This document shows, piece by piece, positions 8,845 to 18,640 of a stretch of 64,000 nt of DNA. The translations under genes and the position numbers were made by a program. Below the pieces are notes generated by a model. The model worked only from the letters and a program-made list of their open reading frames with translations, had not been told where the DNA came from and searched no databases. Numbering within the stretch: position 1 is the first letter of the stretch; every line of letters begins with the position of its first letter. The stretch comes from Streptomyces macrolidinus (GTDB lineage: Bacteria > Actinomycetota > Actinomycetes > Streptomycetales > Streptomycetaceae), in the NCBI RefSeq assembly GCF_023887685.1, contig NZ_JAMWMR010000028.1, positions 1-64,000 on the forward strand, read 5' to 3'.

Positions 8845-9969
8845 CTAGCTCAGCGTCTTCAGGGCCGCCGCGTCGTACGGCTTCAGTTCGTCGAAGCGGC
8901 CCCGCAGGACCTTCGCCGCCCACTCGGGGTCATGGAGCAGCGCGCGGCCGACGGCGACCATGTCGAACTCGTCCGACTCCATCCGGTCCAGGAGGTTGTC
9001 GATGCCCTTGACCGGGGCGCCCTCGCCCGCGAAGGCGCGGACGAAGTCGCCGTCCAGGCCGACCGAGCCGACCGTGATCGTCGGCTTGCCGGTGAGCTTC
9101 TTCGTCCAGCCCGCGAGGTTGAGGTCGGCGCCGTCGAACTCCGGGAGCCAGTAGCGGCGCGTGGAGGCGTGGAAGGCGTCCACACCGGCCGCGGCGAGCG
9201 GGGTGAGCAGGGCCTCCAGCTCCTCGGGGGTCCCGGCGAGCCTGGCGTCGTAGTTGTCGGACTTCCACTGCGAGAAGCGGAAGAGCACCGGGAACTCGGG
9301 CGAGACCGCCTCCCGTACGGCCGCCACGATCTCGGCGGCGAACTTCGTACGGGCGACGAGGTCGCCACCGTAGGCGTCCGTACGGCGGTTGGTGCCCGCC
9401 CACAGGAACTGGTCGATGAGGTAGCCGTGCGCGCCGTGCAGTTCCACGCCGTCGAACCCGATGCGCTCCGCCGCGGCGGCGGCCCCGGCGAACGCCGCGA
9501 TCACGTCGTCCAGGTCCTGCCGCGTCATGGCCTTGCCCGTGCCCTCGGTGCCGTCGAGGCGGATGCCCGAGGGGCCGACGGCCGGGGCGTCCGGGAACGG
9601 CGGGGCACCGGCCTTGCGCACCATGCCGACGTGCCAGAGCTGCGGCACGATCGCGCCGCCCGCCGCGTGCACGGCCTCGGCAACCCGCGCCCAGCCCGCC
9701 AGTTGCTCCTCGCCGTGGAAGCGCGGGACGCGGTCGCTCTCACCGGCCGAGGCGTGGTCCACGTAGGTGCCCTCGGTGACGATCAGGCCCACGTCCGCGG
9801 CGGCGCGGCGCCCGTAGTACGACGCGACGTCCGCGCCGGGGATGCCGCCGGGCGAGAACTGGCGGGTCATGGGCGCCATCGCGATGCGGTTCCGGACCGT
9901 CAGACCGTTGATCGTCGTGGGGCGGGCGAGGATCTCGGCCGCGCGGGACGCGGAGGCGGAGAGGGACAC
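8845..9969 (-). CDS. Old Yellow Enzyme family NADH:flavin oxidoreductase (alkene reductase)
   Basis: A 374-residue TIM-barrel flavoenzyme that would reduce activated C=C bonds with NAD(P)H and FMN. Seen: NRIAMAPMTRQFSPGGIP, the FMN-binding VPQLWHVG, the OYE signature GFDGVELHGAHGYLIDQF with the substrate-binding His-Gly-Ala-His variant, NRRTDAYGG, and the C-terminal VAVGRALLHDPEW phosphate-binding loop. The GTG start follows AGGAG by about five bases. Its stop codon lies three bases from the broken ISAzo13 remnant. The natural substrate is unknown. Confidence 0.9.
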   Translation of the reverse strand: MSLSASASRAAEILARPTTINGLTVRNRIAMAPMTRQFSPGGIPGADVASYYGRRAAADVGLIVTEGTYVDHASAGESDRVPRFHGEEQLAGWARVAEAVHAAGGAIVPQLWHVGMVRKAGAPPFPDAPAVGPSGIRLDGTEGTGKAMTRQDLDDVIAAFAGAAAAAERIGFDGVELHGAHGYLIDQFLWAGTNRRTDAYGGDLVARTKFAAEIVAAVREAVSPEFPVLFRFSQWKSDNYDARLAGTPEELEALLTPLAAAGVDAFHASTRRYWLPEFDGADLNLAGWTKKLTGKPTITVGSVGLDGDFVRAFAGEGAPVKGIDNLLDRMESDEFDMVAVGRALLHDPEWAAKVLRGRFDELKPYDAAALKTLS

Positions 9970-10105
9970 GGGGAACTCCTAGCCGAGGGGAGGGGGTGAG
10001 CACGCCGGATACATGCATGCGCATACGGCGTTCGTCCATCCCAACGGCTTCGCGGTTCCCCGCATTCCGCGTCAGCGGGCCCGCGGGGTGTGATTCCGGA
10101 TACGC

Positions 10106-10147
10106 CCGAGGGCGGCACCCCCTGTCGCCAGGGAGTGCCGCCCTCGG
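10106..10147 (-). terminator. Strong terminator after groL
   Basis: CCGAGGGCGGCAC (10106-10118) pairs perfectly over 13 bp with GTGCCGCCCTCGG (10135-10147). It lies 34 bases past the groL stop on the minus strand and insulates the OYE gene. Confidence 0.85.
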
Positions 10148-10180
10148 TCCGTGAAGGACGGGTCCGATCCTTGAGAAGGA

Positions 10181-11803
<1,623 letters not shown>

Positions 11804-11925
11804 GTGAAGTGGTCCTCCCAGGACTGGGGGTGATGACTTCGGACCGCGCCCGCGCCCGCGACGGACGACCCCGGCCTGTGGTTCCTTGCCCCACCCGGCC
11901 ACGGCCTCACCGACTCGGTCCTTCT

Positions 11926-11988
11926 TTGTCACTCTCACCTGGAGAGTGCTAACGCCAATGATTAGCACTCGCCCCCTCCGAGTGCAAG
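11926..11988 (-). promoter_or_regulatory. Double CIRCE operator for HrcA upstream of groL
   Basis: Four half-sites occur at a fixed 18-bp step: TTGTCACTC (11926-11934), GAGTGCTAA (11944-11952), TTAGCACTC (11962-11970) and GAGTGCAAG (11980-11988), each separated by nine bases. Outer pairs form two CIRCE elements (consensus TTAGCACTC-N9-GAGTGCTAA), each with one perfect and one imperfect arm. The inner pair is the two perfect arms placed back to back. The array begins 123 bases before the groL start. Confidence 0.9.
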
Positions 11989-12055
11989 GCGCAGTCGCGA
12001 AAGCGGACTCGTTGGGGGGTGGTGGTCGGGTGACGGGAGGGCGTCGCGGGACAGA

Positions 12056-12094
12056 CCGAGGGGCCCGTACCCCAGTGGGATACGAGCCCCTCGG
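12056..12094 (-). terminator. Terminator after the cold-shock gene
   Basis: CCGAGGGGC (12056-12064) pairs with GCCCCTCGG (12086-12094), with an additional CGTA/TACG inner stem. It lies 32 bases past the csp stop and in front of groL. Confidence 0.8.
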
Positions 12095-12126
12095 CCCATC
12101 GAACAGTTCAGTCGTCGGCGCGCACT

Positions 12127-12330
12127 TCAGCCGGCCAGGCGAACCATGTCCGCCTGCGGACCCTTCTGGCCCTGCGAGATCTCGAACTCGACCCGCTGAC
12201 CCTCTTCCAGAGTGCGGTAGCCGTCCATCTGGATGGCGCTGTAGTGGACGAAAACATCCGCACCACCGTCGACCGCGATGAAGCCGTACCCCTTCTCCGC
12301 GTTGAACCACTTGACGGTGCCCTGAGCCAT
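12127..12330 (-). CDS. Cold-shock protein, CspA family
   Basis: A 67-residue single OB-fold RNA/DNA chaperone. RNP1 (KGYGFIAV, about 13-20) and RNP2 (DVFVHYSAI, about 25-33) are clear, and the length matches Streptomyces Csp proteins (ScoF type). The start is the ATG at 12330 (MAQGTVKWFN); ten upstream in-frame codons are discarded. It is a single-gene unit with its own terminator, directly upstream of groL on the same strand. Confidence 0.97.
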   Translation of the reverse strand: MAQGTVKWFNAEKGYGFIAVDGGADVFVHYSAIQMDGYRTLEEGQRVEFEISQGQKGPQADMVRLAG

Positions 12331-12690
12331 GCCTAACTCCCCTATTACTGGCCCTTGCACAGATCCACACTTCGCGGATCCGGGTCAGACCTCACCCCCC
12401 AACGGTTGGGGGCGTGCGCCGGAACGCGTCGACCGCGGCTGAATGTATCTGTCCAACTGCCCTCTGCAACAGGTCAGTCGGACGAGAAATCCGGGCATGG
12501 CCGGTCGGGAATGTACGAAGAATTCGGCCGACTTCAGGGCAAGTCGGGCCCCTCAAACGGAGCGAATGGCGCAAATGGCCTGCCTACTTTGGCTATTTCT
12601 TGCCGTACCCGAAGACAGGAACTCAGAACGCCCGGCTGACAGGGTCCGAGCGTGTTCCCCAACTGTACCGTGCTCAATCCCCAAGAATGA
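12331..12690. other. Intergenic region upstream of csp
   Basis: No gene. The stretch is lower in GC (for example 12480-12610) than its neighbours, which fits the long untranslated leader and promoter usual for cold-shock genes. Short frames here do not resemble proteins. Confidence 0.5.
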
Positions 12691-12718
12691 CCCCCTCCGT
12701 TTCGCGTGACGGAGGGGG
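12691..12718 (-). terminator. Terminator after the thrC-moaD-like unit
   Basis: CCCCCTCCGT (12691-12700) pairs with ACGGAGGGGG (12709-12718) around an 8-base loop, 28 bases past the stop of the MoaD-like gene. Confidence 0.85.
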
Positions 12719-12745
12719 CGGCATTCGGTGGCGGGAAGTCGACCC

Positions 12746-13021
12746 TCAGCCGCCGGCGACGGCGGGAATGATGGAGATTCCCGCGCCGTCCGGCGTCTTC
12801 GTCTGAAGGCCCTGCTCGAAGCGGACGTCGTCGTCGTTGACGTACACGTTGACGAAGCGGCGCAGCTTGCCCTGGTCGTCCAGGACGCGGGCCGCGATGC
12901 CGGTGTGGTTCTTCTCCAGGTCCTCGATGACCTCGGCGAGGGTGGCGCCCTGGGCGGCCACCTCGGACCGGCCGCCGGTGTAGGTGCGCAGGATGGTGGG
13001 GATGCGGACGGTGACGCTCAT
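12746..13021 (-). CDS. MoaD/ThiS family sulfur-carrier protein (CysO-like)
   Basis: A 91-residue beta-grasp protein ending in Gly-Gly, the tail that is adenylated and thiocarboxylated in ThiS, MoaD and CysO. Seen: RIPTILRTYTGG, VIEDLEKNHTGIAARVLDD, RRFVNVYVNDDDVRF and the C-terminus ISIIPAVAGG. A GGAGGT ribosome site precedes the ATG. It follows thrC by 70 bases on the same strand and is probably cotranscribed. In mycobacteria the homologue CysO feeds sulfur to CysM for cysteine synthesis. Here the neighbour is threonine synthase, so the partner enzyme is not evident locally. Confidence 0.85.
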   Translation of the reverse strand: MSVTVRIPTILRTYTGGRSEVAAQGATLAEVIEDLEKNHTGIAARVLDDQGKLRRFVNVYVNDDDVRFEQGLQTKTPDGAGISIIPAVAGG

Positions 13022-13091
13022 ATGGGTGACCTCCGGTCTGGGTACGGCGGGTACGGCGAAGCGGGTCGAACAGGTCGGGTCCGGACCGGGT

Positions 13092-14411
13092 TCAGACGAG
13101 GCCGGACGCCTTGAAGGAGTCGAGGTTCGGACGGATCGTCGCGGTCGCGCCCGTACCGGCCACCGCGTCGAGGGTCTTGAGGCCGTCGCCGGTGTTGAGG
13201 ACGACCGTCGTCTTCGTCGGGTCGAGGGCGCCGCTGTCGATGAGCTTCCGGGTCACGCCCACTGTGACACCTCCCGCGGTCTCCGCGAAGATGCCCTCGG
13301 TGCGGGCGAGCAGCCTGATCGCGTCCACGATCTGCGTGTCCGTCACGTCTTCCACCGCGCCGCCCGTACAGCGCGCGATGTCGAGGACATAGGGGCCGTC
13401 CGCCGGGTTGCCGATCGCCAGCGACTTGGCGATCGTGTCCGGCTTCTGCGGCCGTACGACGTCGTGGCCCGCCTTGAACGCGACGGACACCGGCGAGCAG
13501 CCCTCGGCCTGCGCACCGAAGATCCGGTACGGCCGGTCCTCGACGAGCCCGAGTTCGATCAGCTCCCGCAGCCCCTTGTCGATCTTCGTGAGCTGTGAGC
13601 CGGAGGCGACCGGGACCACGATCTGGTCGGGCAGCCGCCAGCCGAGCTGCTCGGCGATCTCGTACGCCAGGGTCTTGGACCCCTCCGCGTAGTACGGGCG
13701 GAGGTTGACGTTGACGAAGCCCCAGCCCTCGCCGGCCGGGTCGCCGATCAGCTCGGAGCAGAAGCGGTTCACGTCGTCGTAGGTGCCCTCGATACCGACG
13801 AGGTCGCCGCCGTAGATCGCGGCCATGACGACCTTGCCCTGCTCCAGGTCGTGCGGGATGAAGACGCAGGAGCGCAGGCCCGCCCTGGCCGCGGCGGCGC
13901 CGACCGCGCCCGCGAGGTTGCCGGTGGAGGAGCAGGACAGGGTGGTGAAGCCGAAGGCGCGCGCCGCCTCCAGCGCCTGGGCGACGACGCGGTCCTTGAA
14001 GGAGTGCGTCGGGTTGCCGGAGTCGTCCTTCACGTAGAGCCCGCCGGTGACGCCCAGTTCGCGCGCCAGGTGGTCGGCCTTGACGAGCTTGGTCCAGCCG
14101 GGGTTGAGGTTCGGCTTGGTGGCGACGTCCGCCGGGACCGGCAGGAGCGGCGCGTAGCGCCAGATGTTCGCGGGGCCCGACTCGATCGTGCGGCGCAGTT
14201 CCTCGGGCTCGTAGGCCGAGAAGTCGTACGCGATCTCCAGCGGGCCGAAGCACTCCTGGCAGGCGAAGACGGGGCCGAGCGGCACCCGGTGTCCGCACTC
14301 GCGGCAGGACAGGGCCGCGGCGGGGCCGAGATCCACGGGATGCGAGGTGTCCGCAGAGGTGGAGGCGGAGGTGGTGTGTGCGGAGGTACTGACAACTGAC
14401 TGAGCAGCCAT
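13092..14411 (-). CDS. thrC: Threonine synthase
   Basis: A 439-residue PLP enzyme converting O-phosphohomoserine to threonine. A rubredoxin-like zinc knuckle (Cys36, Cys39, Cys51, Cys54) opens the conserved part. The PLP lysine is Lys139 in NPTHSFKDR, the phosphate loop is SSTGNLAGA, and the C-terminal ETAGGVTVG follows. The first 30 residues are Ser/Thr-rich and poorly conserved. A SAM-I riboswitch ends about 20 bases before the start, so expression should respond to the methionine branch that competes for homoserine. The MoaD-like gene follows. Confidence 0.95.
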   Translation of the reverse strand: MAAQSVVSTSAHTTSASTSADTSHPVDLGPAAALSCRECGHRVPLGPVFACQECFGPLEIAYDFSAYEPEELRRTIESGPANIWRYAPLLPVPADVATKPNLNPGWTKLVKADHLARELGVTGGLYVKDDSGNPTHSFKDRVVAQALEAARAFGFTTLSCSSTGNLAGAVGAAAARAGLRSCVFIPHDLEQGKVVMAAIYGGDLVGIEGTYDDVNRFCSELIGDPAGEGWGFVNVNLRPYYAEGSKTLAYEIAEQLGWRLPDQIVVPVASGSQLTKIDKGLRELIELGLVEDRPYRIFGAQAEGCSPVSVAFKAGHDVVRPQKPDTIAKSLAIGNPADGPYVLDIARCTGGAVEDVTDTQIVDAIRLLARTEGIFAETAGGVTVGVTRKLIDSGALDPTKTTVVLNTGDGLKTLDAVAGTGATATIRPNLDSFKASGLV

Positions 14412-14431
14412 GTCCGGCGAGGCCCTTTCTC

Positions 14432-14571
14432 CTCATCTTCCTCATGACGCACTTCGTCATGAGACGGATTTGGCACCTTCCCTAGCCGGGAGCCTCGCGA
14501 TCAACGACGAGTACCGACTGGAGGGTTGCCGGGGCTTCACCGGGCCGTTTCCCTCTGCCCCTCTGGATGAG
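14432..14571 (-). ncRNA. SAM-I (S-box) riboswitch upstream of thrC
   Basis: On the minus strand the leader reads GCTCATCCAGAGG, then GGCCCGGTGAAGCCCCGGCA, then AAGGTGCCAAATCC, the S-box consensus in order. P1 is CTCATC paired with GATGAG (14432-14437). P2/P3 carry the GATGA-like GGTGAAG and CGGCAACC segments. P4 is the CTCATGACG/CGTCATGAG hairpin. No terminator hairpin follows. The 3' P1 strand runs straight into GGAGAAAGGG before the thrC start, so control is probably translational. Confidence 0.92.
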
Positions 14572-14769
14572 CGGTATGGAGTTGTTTCTCTGATACACGC
14601 AGGCGACGACCCCCGGCTTCGGAAGTCCGTCGGCGTTGCCCAAGACTGTAACCGAAGGCCAGGTGGGTTGAGATAGTCGTCCGAAGCGCGAGATGGGTCA
14701 CGCGGACACTTGTTCGTGGAGACTCTCGATCACCTCTCGATGATCTCTCGATCGCCTCTGCTGACCTTC

Positions 14770-14817
14770 TCGATGTCCCTGCCGATGTCCCTGCCCATGT
14801 CCCTGTCGATGTGCCTG
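14770..14817 (+). repeat. Four 12-bp tandem repeats in the gpgS leader
   Basis: TCGATGTCCCTG and three near copies (CCGATGTCCCTG, CCCATGTCCCTG, TCGATGTGCCTG) follow one another directly. A related TCTCGAT-type periodicity occurs just upstream (about 14725-14760). The repeats keep the gpgS frame open but lie before the likely start, so they are read as leader. Confidence 0.7.
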
Positions 14818-14844
14818 TCGAACGTATGTGAGGAGCCGAAGACC

Positions 14845-15816
14845 GTGCTGGAAGAAGTCGAGCGCTGGCTGAGGACGCGCTCCTGGTCCGTGGCCGATCG
14901 CCCGCTTCACGCGATCATGGCGGCGAAACGGGACTCGGGTTCGTCGGTCAGTGTCGTGCTGCCGGCACTCGACGAGGAGGAGACGGTCGGCGAGATCGTC
15001 GCCGTCATTCACCGTGATCTCGTGGAGCGGGTTCCGCTGGTGGACGAGATCGTCGTGGTCGACTCGGGTTCCACGGACCGTACGGCCGAGGTGGCCGCGG
15101 CGGCCGGGGCGCGGGTGGTGCACCGCGACACGATCCTGCCGCGTATCCCGGCCGTGCCCGGCAAGGGCGAGGTGCTGTGGCGCTCCCTGCTCGTCACCAG
15201 CGGCGACATCGTCTGCTTCGTCGACGCGGACCTGCGGGAGTTCTCGTCGGACTTCGTCGTCGGGATCGTGGGCCCGCTGCTCACGGACCCGGACGTGGAC
15301 CTGGTGAAGGCGATGTACGACCGCCCGCTGACCCTGCCCGGCGACCGCACCGGCGCCGCGACCGCGGCGGGTCAGGGCGGCCGGGTCACGGAGTTGATGG
15401 CGCGCCCGCTGCTCAACATGCACTGGCCGCAGCTCGCCGGGTTCGTCCAGCCGCTCGGCGGCGAGTACGCGGCCCGTCGCTCCCTGCTGGAGCGGCTCCC
15501 CTTCCCGGTGGGGTACGGGGTGGAGCTGGGCATGCTGGTCGACGCGCTGCATCTGGTGGGCCTGTACGCTCTCGCGCAGGTCGACGTCGGGGTGCGCATC
15601 CACCGCCACCAGGACGGCCAGGCGCTGGGCCGGATGGCCGCCGCGATCTACCGCACCGCGCAGCTCCGCCTGGCCCGCGGCCATCTGATCCGCCCGTCCC
15701 TCACCCAGTTCGAGCGGGGCGCGGCGGGCTTCGAGCCGCGCACCTACCCGGTGGACACGGAGGAGCGGCCACCGATGGTGGAGATAGCGGAGTACGTGAA
15801 GCGCACGGCGGCCTGA
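14845..15816 (+). CDS. gpgS: Glucosyl-3-phosphoglycerate synthase
   Basis: A 323-residue GT81 glycosyltransferase making glucosyl-3-phosphoglycerate from NDP-glucose and 3-phosphoglycerate, the first step to glucosylglycerate. Seen: VVLPALDEEETVG (nucleotide binding), VVDSGSTDRT, the metal-binding DAD motif (127-129, in CFVDADLREF), and QPLGGEYAARRSLLERLPFP. The GTG at 14845 follows GAGGAG and gives the family length (about 324). The longer frame from 14710 only adds repeat-encoded residues. otsA lies 98 bases downstream, grouping two compatible-solute genes. Confidence 0.9.
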   Translation: MLEEVERWLRTRSWSVADRPLHAIMAAKRDSGSSVSVVLPALDEEETVGEIVAVIHRDLVERVPLVDEIVVVDSGSTDRTAEVAAAAGARVVHRDTILPRIPAVPGKGEVLWRSLLVTSGDIVCFVDADLREFSSDFVVGIVGPLLTDPDVDLVKAMYDRPLTLPGDRTGAATAAGQGGRVTELMARPLLNMHWPQLAGFVQPLGGEYAARRSLLERLPFPVGYGVELGMLVDALHLVGLYALAQVDVGVRIHRHQDGQALGRMAAAIYRTAQLRLARGHLIRPSLTQFERGAAGFEPRTYPVDTEERPPMVEIAEYVKRTAA

Positions 15817-15914
15817 GCCTCGCGCCCGGCGGCCGACGCCCCTTTCCGGCCACGGCTTCGCAGACGGCCGAACCGCGCGTTTGGGCGTTTCGGGGCCGGG
15901 CTAGGTTTCCCGGC

Positions 15915-17345
15915 ATGGCTGTCACAGAAGGCGCCCGCATCCTTGTCGCGTCCAATCGCGGCCCCGTCTCGTACACCGTGGAGGAGAGCGGGGCGCTCGT
16001 GGCCCGGCGCGGCGGGGGCGGGCTGGTGTCGGGTCTGTCGGCGATCGGTCCGGACGCGGACGCGGTCTGGGTCTGCGCGGCGCTGAGCGAGGGCGACCGC
16101 GAGGCCGTACGGCGGACCGGCGGGGCGCTGGACACCGCCGACACGGGCGGGCAGCGCGTCCGGATGCTCGGCATCGACCCGGGGGTGTACGCGGACGCGT
16201 ACAACGGCGTCGCGAACTCGGTGCTGTGGTTCGTGCACCACATGCTGTACCAGACCCCGCTGGAGCCCGCCTTCGGCCGGGAGTTCCGGCGGCAGTGGGC
16301 GTCGTACGAGGCGTACAACCAGGCGTTCGCCAAGGCGCTGGCCGAGGAGGCGGCGCAGGGCGCGGCGGTCCTGGTCCAGGACTACCACCTCGCCCTGACG
16401 CCCCGGATGCTCCGCGGTCTGCGCCCCGACCTGCGCATCGGCCACTTCTCGCACACCCCGTGGGCGCCGCCGGAGTACTTCGGTCTGCTGCCGGACGACA
16501 TCGCGGCGCAGTTGCTCGGCGGGATCCTGGGCGCGGACCGGGCGGCGTTCCTCACCCGGCGCTGGGCGGACGCGTTCACGGACTGCTGTCATGCGGTGCT
16601 CGGCCCGGGGATCCCCTCGGGCGAGCGCGTCGGTGTCCACGGGCTCGGCGCGGACGCGGAGTTCCTGCGGGAGCGGGCCCACAGGCCGGACGTGGACGAG
16701 TGGTTGGCCGTGCTGCGCGAGCAGATCGGCTCGGCGCCGGACGGGACGCCACGCAGGACGATCGTGCGGGTCGACCGTACGGAGCTGTCGAAGAACATCG
16801 TGCGGGGGCTGCTGGCGTACGAGGAGCTGCTGCGGTCGCGTCCGGAGTGGCGCGAGCGGGTCGTCCATGTCGCCTTCGCCTATCCGTCCCGGCAGGATCT
16901 GGCCGTCTACCGCGCGTACACGGCGGAGGTCCGGCGGGTCGCGGAGGAGATCAACTCCCGTTACGGCACGCCGGACTGGACCCCGGTGGAGCTGCATGTG
17001 AAGGACGACTTCGCGCGCTCCCTGGCCGCGTACCGGATGGCGGACGTGGCCCTGGTCAACCCCATCCGGGACGGGATGAACCTGGTCGCCAAGGAGGTCC
17101 CGGTGGTCTCCGACGAGGGCTGTGCGCTGGTGCTGTCACGGGAGGCGGGGGCGCACGAGGAGTTGGGCGAGGACGCGGTGACGGTGAACCCGTACGACGT
17201 CGTGGGGACGGCGGCGGCGCTGCACGAGGCCCTGTCGATGCCCGCGCCGGAGCGTGCCGAGCGGTCGAAGGCGCTGGCGGCCCGGGCCACGGCGCTGCCG
17301 CCCGGCCAGTGGTTCCTGGACCAGTTGGCGGCGCTGGAGGCGTGA
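15915..17345 (+). CDS. otsA: Trehalose-6-phosphate synthase
   Basis: A 476-residue GT20 enzyme condensing UDP- or GDP-glucose with glucose-6-phosphate. Seen: the N-terminal SNRGPVSY and GGGGLVSGL loops, WFVHHMLYQ, the acceptor site VQDYHLALTPRML, GHFSHTPWAPPEYF, and the C-terminal donor site NPIRDGMNLVAKE with the EGCALVLSREAGAHEEL motif. The start at 15915 is preceded by TAGGTT (15902-15907) and has no Shine-Dalgarno site, suggesting a leaderless transcript. It converges with otsB, 20 bases away. Confidence 0.95.
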   Translation: MAVTEGARILVASNRGPVSYTVEESGALVARRGGGGLVSGLSAIGPDADAVWVCAALSEGDREAVRRTGGALDTADTGGQRVRMLGIDPGVYADAYNGVANSVLWFVHHMLYQTPLEPAFGREFRRQWASYEAYNQAFAKALAEEAAQGAAVLVQDYHLALTPRMLRGLRPDLRIGHFSHTPWAPPEYFGLLPDDIAAQLLGGILGADRAAFLTRRWADAFTDCCHAVLGPGIPSGERVGVHGLGADAEFLRERAHRPDVDEWLAVLREQIGSAPDGTPRRTIVRVDRTELSKNIVRGLLAYEELLRSRPEWRERVVHVAFAYPSRQDLAVYRAYTAEVRRVAEEINSRYGTPDWTPVELHVKDDFARSLAAYRMADVALVNPIRDGMNLVAKEVPVVSDEGCALVLSREAGAHEELGEDAVTVNPYDVVGTAAALHEALSMPAPERAERSKALAARATALPPGQWFLDQLAALEA

Positions 17346-17365
17346 GCCCTCCGAGGCAACTCGGG

Positions 17366-18217
17366 TCACTCCCGGTTCAGCCGCCGCGTCAGCGCCCGCA
17401 CGAGGTCGACGATCCCGGCCGGGCCGTCCACCACCAGGTCCGCACGGTCGGCCAGTTCCCTGACCTCGTCGCTGCCGCTGCACACGAGCAGGCCCTCGAC
17501 GCCGTCGGAGCGGAGCTTGTCGACGGCGGCGAAGGCGGCGAGGTCGCCGAGGTCGTCGCCCGCGTACAGGACCGCTTCGGCGCCCGTCTCGCGGACGTAC
17601 TCCAGCAGGGCCACGCCCTTGTCCATGCCCGGAGGCCGCAGCTCCAGGACCAGTCGGCCGGGCTCGACGATCAGGCCGTGGCGGGCGGCGAGGTCGGTGA
17701 GGGGTCCACGCAGGGCGTCGAAGGCGGCCTGCGGGTCCTCGGCGCGGCGGGTGTGGACGGCGAGCGCGCGTCCCTTCTCCTCGATCCAGGTGCCGCGCCA
17801 GGCGCCGATCCGGTCCAGGAATCCGGGCAGTTCGGCGCGGACGGCGGCGACGCCGGGGGGCGGGGCGGGGGCCGTGACGGTGGCGGTGCGGGCGTCCCAG
17901 CGTTCGGCGCCGTAGTGGCCGAGGACGACGAGGTGGTCGAGGCCTGGCACGCCCGCGAAGCCGCCCTGGCGGACGGCGACCCCGGCGGGGCGGCCGGTGA
18001 GCACCGCGAGCGCGGCGACCTTCGGGGCGAGCGCCGCGAGGGCGGGGACCGCGTCGGGGTGGGGACGGGCCTGGTCGGGGTCGGGGACGATGGGGGCGAG
18101 CGTCCCGTCGAAGTCGAACACGAGGGCGGCCCGGTCGGGCCGCGTGAGGATGGCGTCGAGACCGTCACGCCCGGCGGGGGTCGCGGGCGTCGGCAAGGAG
18201 TCCGTGTGGCTGCCCAT
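17366..18217 (-). CDS. otsB: Trehalose-6-phosphate phosphatase
   Basis: A 283-residue HAD phosphatase completing trehalose synthesis. The nucleophile motif is VFDFDGTLAP (Asp35, Asp37), motif II is in VLTGRPAG, Lys is in GMDKGVALLEY, and the metal site is YAGDDLGDLAAF. It is transcribed towards otsA and shares no operon with it. TAGCCT lies six bases before the ATG, consistent with a leaderless start. Confidence 0.95.
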   Translation of the reverse strand: MGSHTDSLPTPATPAGRDGLDAILTRPDRAALVFDFDGTLAPIVPDPDQARPHPDAVPALAALAPKVAALAVLTGRPAGVAVRQGGFAGVPGLDHLVVLGHYGAERWDARTATVTAPAPPPGVAAVRAELPGFLDRIGAWRGTWIEEKGRALAVHTRRAEDPQAAFDALRGPLTDLAARHGLIVEPGRLVLELRPPGMDKGVALLEYVRETGAEAVLYAGDDLGDLAAFAAVDKLRSDGVEGLLVCSGSDEVRELADRADLVVDGPAGIVDLVRALTRRLNRE

Positions 18218-18312
18218 GGGTCGAGGCTAGTGCGCCCGCGCGCGGAGTGGCACCGAGTGCACACCCGTCCGGCGGGAGTCGGCCGGATGTGTGCCGTCCG
18301 GTGTGCGCCGCG

Positions 18313-18540
18313 TCAGCGTTCCTTGCGGCGGGACTCCCGGACGCGGCGCAGGCGGTTGACGGTGACCGGGGCGTGGGCGAGGGCCCTGGGGTCGTCCAGG
18401 AGGGCGTTGAGCAACTGGTAGTAGCGGACCGGGGCCAGGCCCAGTTGCTCGCGTATGGCGCGCTCCTTCGCGCCCGGCCCGGCGAAGCCGCGCCCCTCCA
18501 GGGCGAGGATGGCCAGTTCGCGCGGGGTGAGGTCGTCCAT
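18313..18540 (-). CDS. DUF3263 family small protein
   Basis: A 75-residue actinobacterial protein with a helix-turn-helix-like core: LTPRELAILALEGRGF, then GAKERAIREQLGLAPVRYYQLLNALLD, and a basic tail (VRESRRKER). The layout suggests nucleic-acid binding, but the family has no known function. It lies between otsB and the divergent nagK. Confidence 0.85.
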   Translation of the reverse strand: MDDLTPRELAILALEGRGFAGPGAKERAIREQLGLAPVRYYQLLNALLDDPRALAHAPVTVNRLRRVRESRRKER

Positions 18541-18598
18541 GAGGGAACGGTAACCGGGAGGGCCGACAGGGTGCTTCCCGCACCGACCGGACTGACCG

Positions 18599-18614
18599 AG
18601 TGGACTAGACCTCT
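18599..18614 (+). promoter_or_regulatory. DasR-responsive element (dre) upstream of nagK
   Basis: AGTGGACTAGACCTCT closely matches the DasR consensus (ACTGGTCTAGACCACT) and is centred about 34 bases before the nagK start. DasR is the GntR regulator of N-acetylglucosamine use in Streptomyces. Binding here is inferred from the match and the gene context. Confidence 0.8.
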
Positions 18615-18640
18615 CTCGGCCAAGGCGCCACACTGTCACC

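Noticed and set aside
11804..12370. Upstream extension of the groL reading frame
   Set aside because: It runs through the CIRCE array, the csp terminator and the csp gene. GroEL begins with MAKIIAFDEE at 11803.
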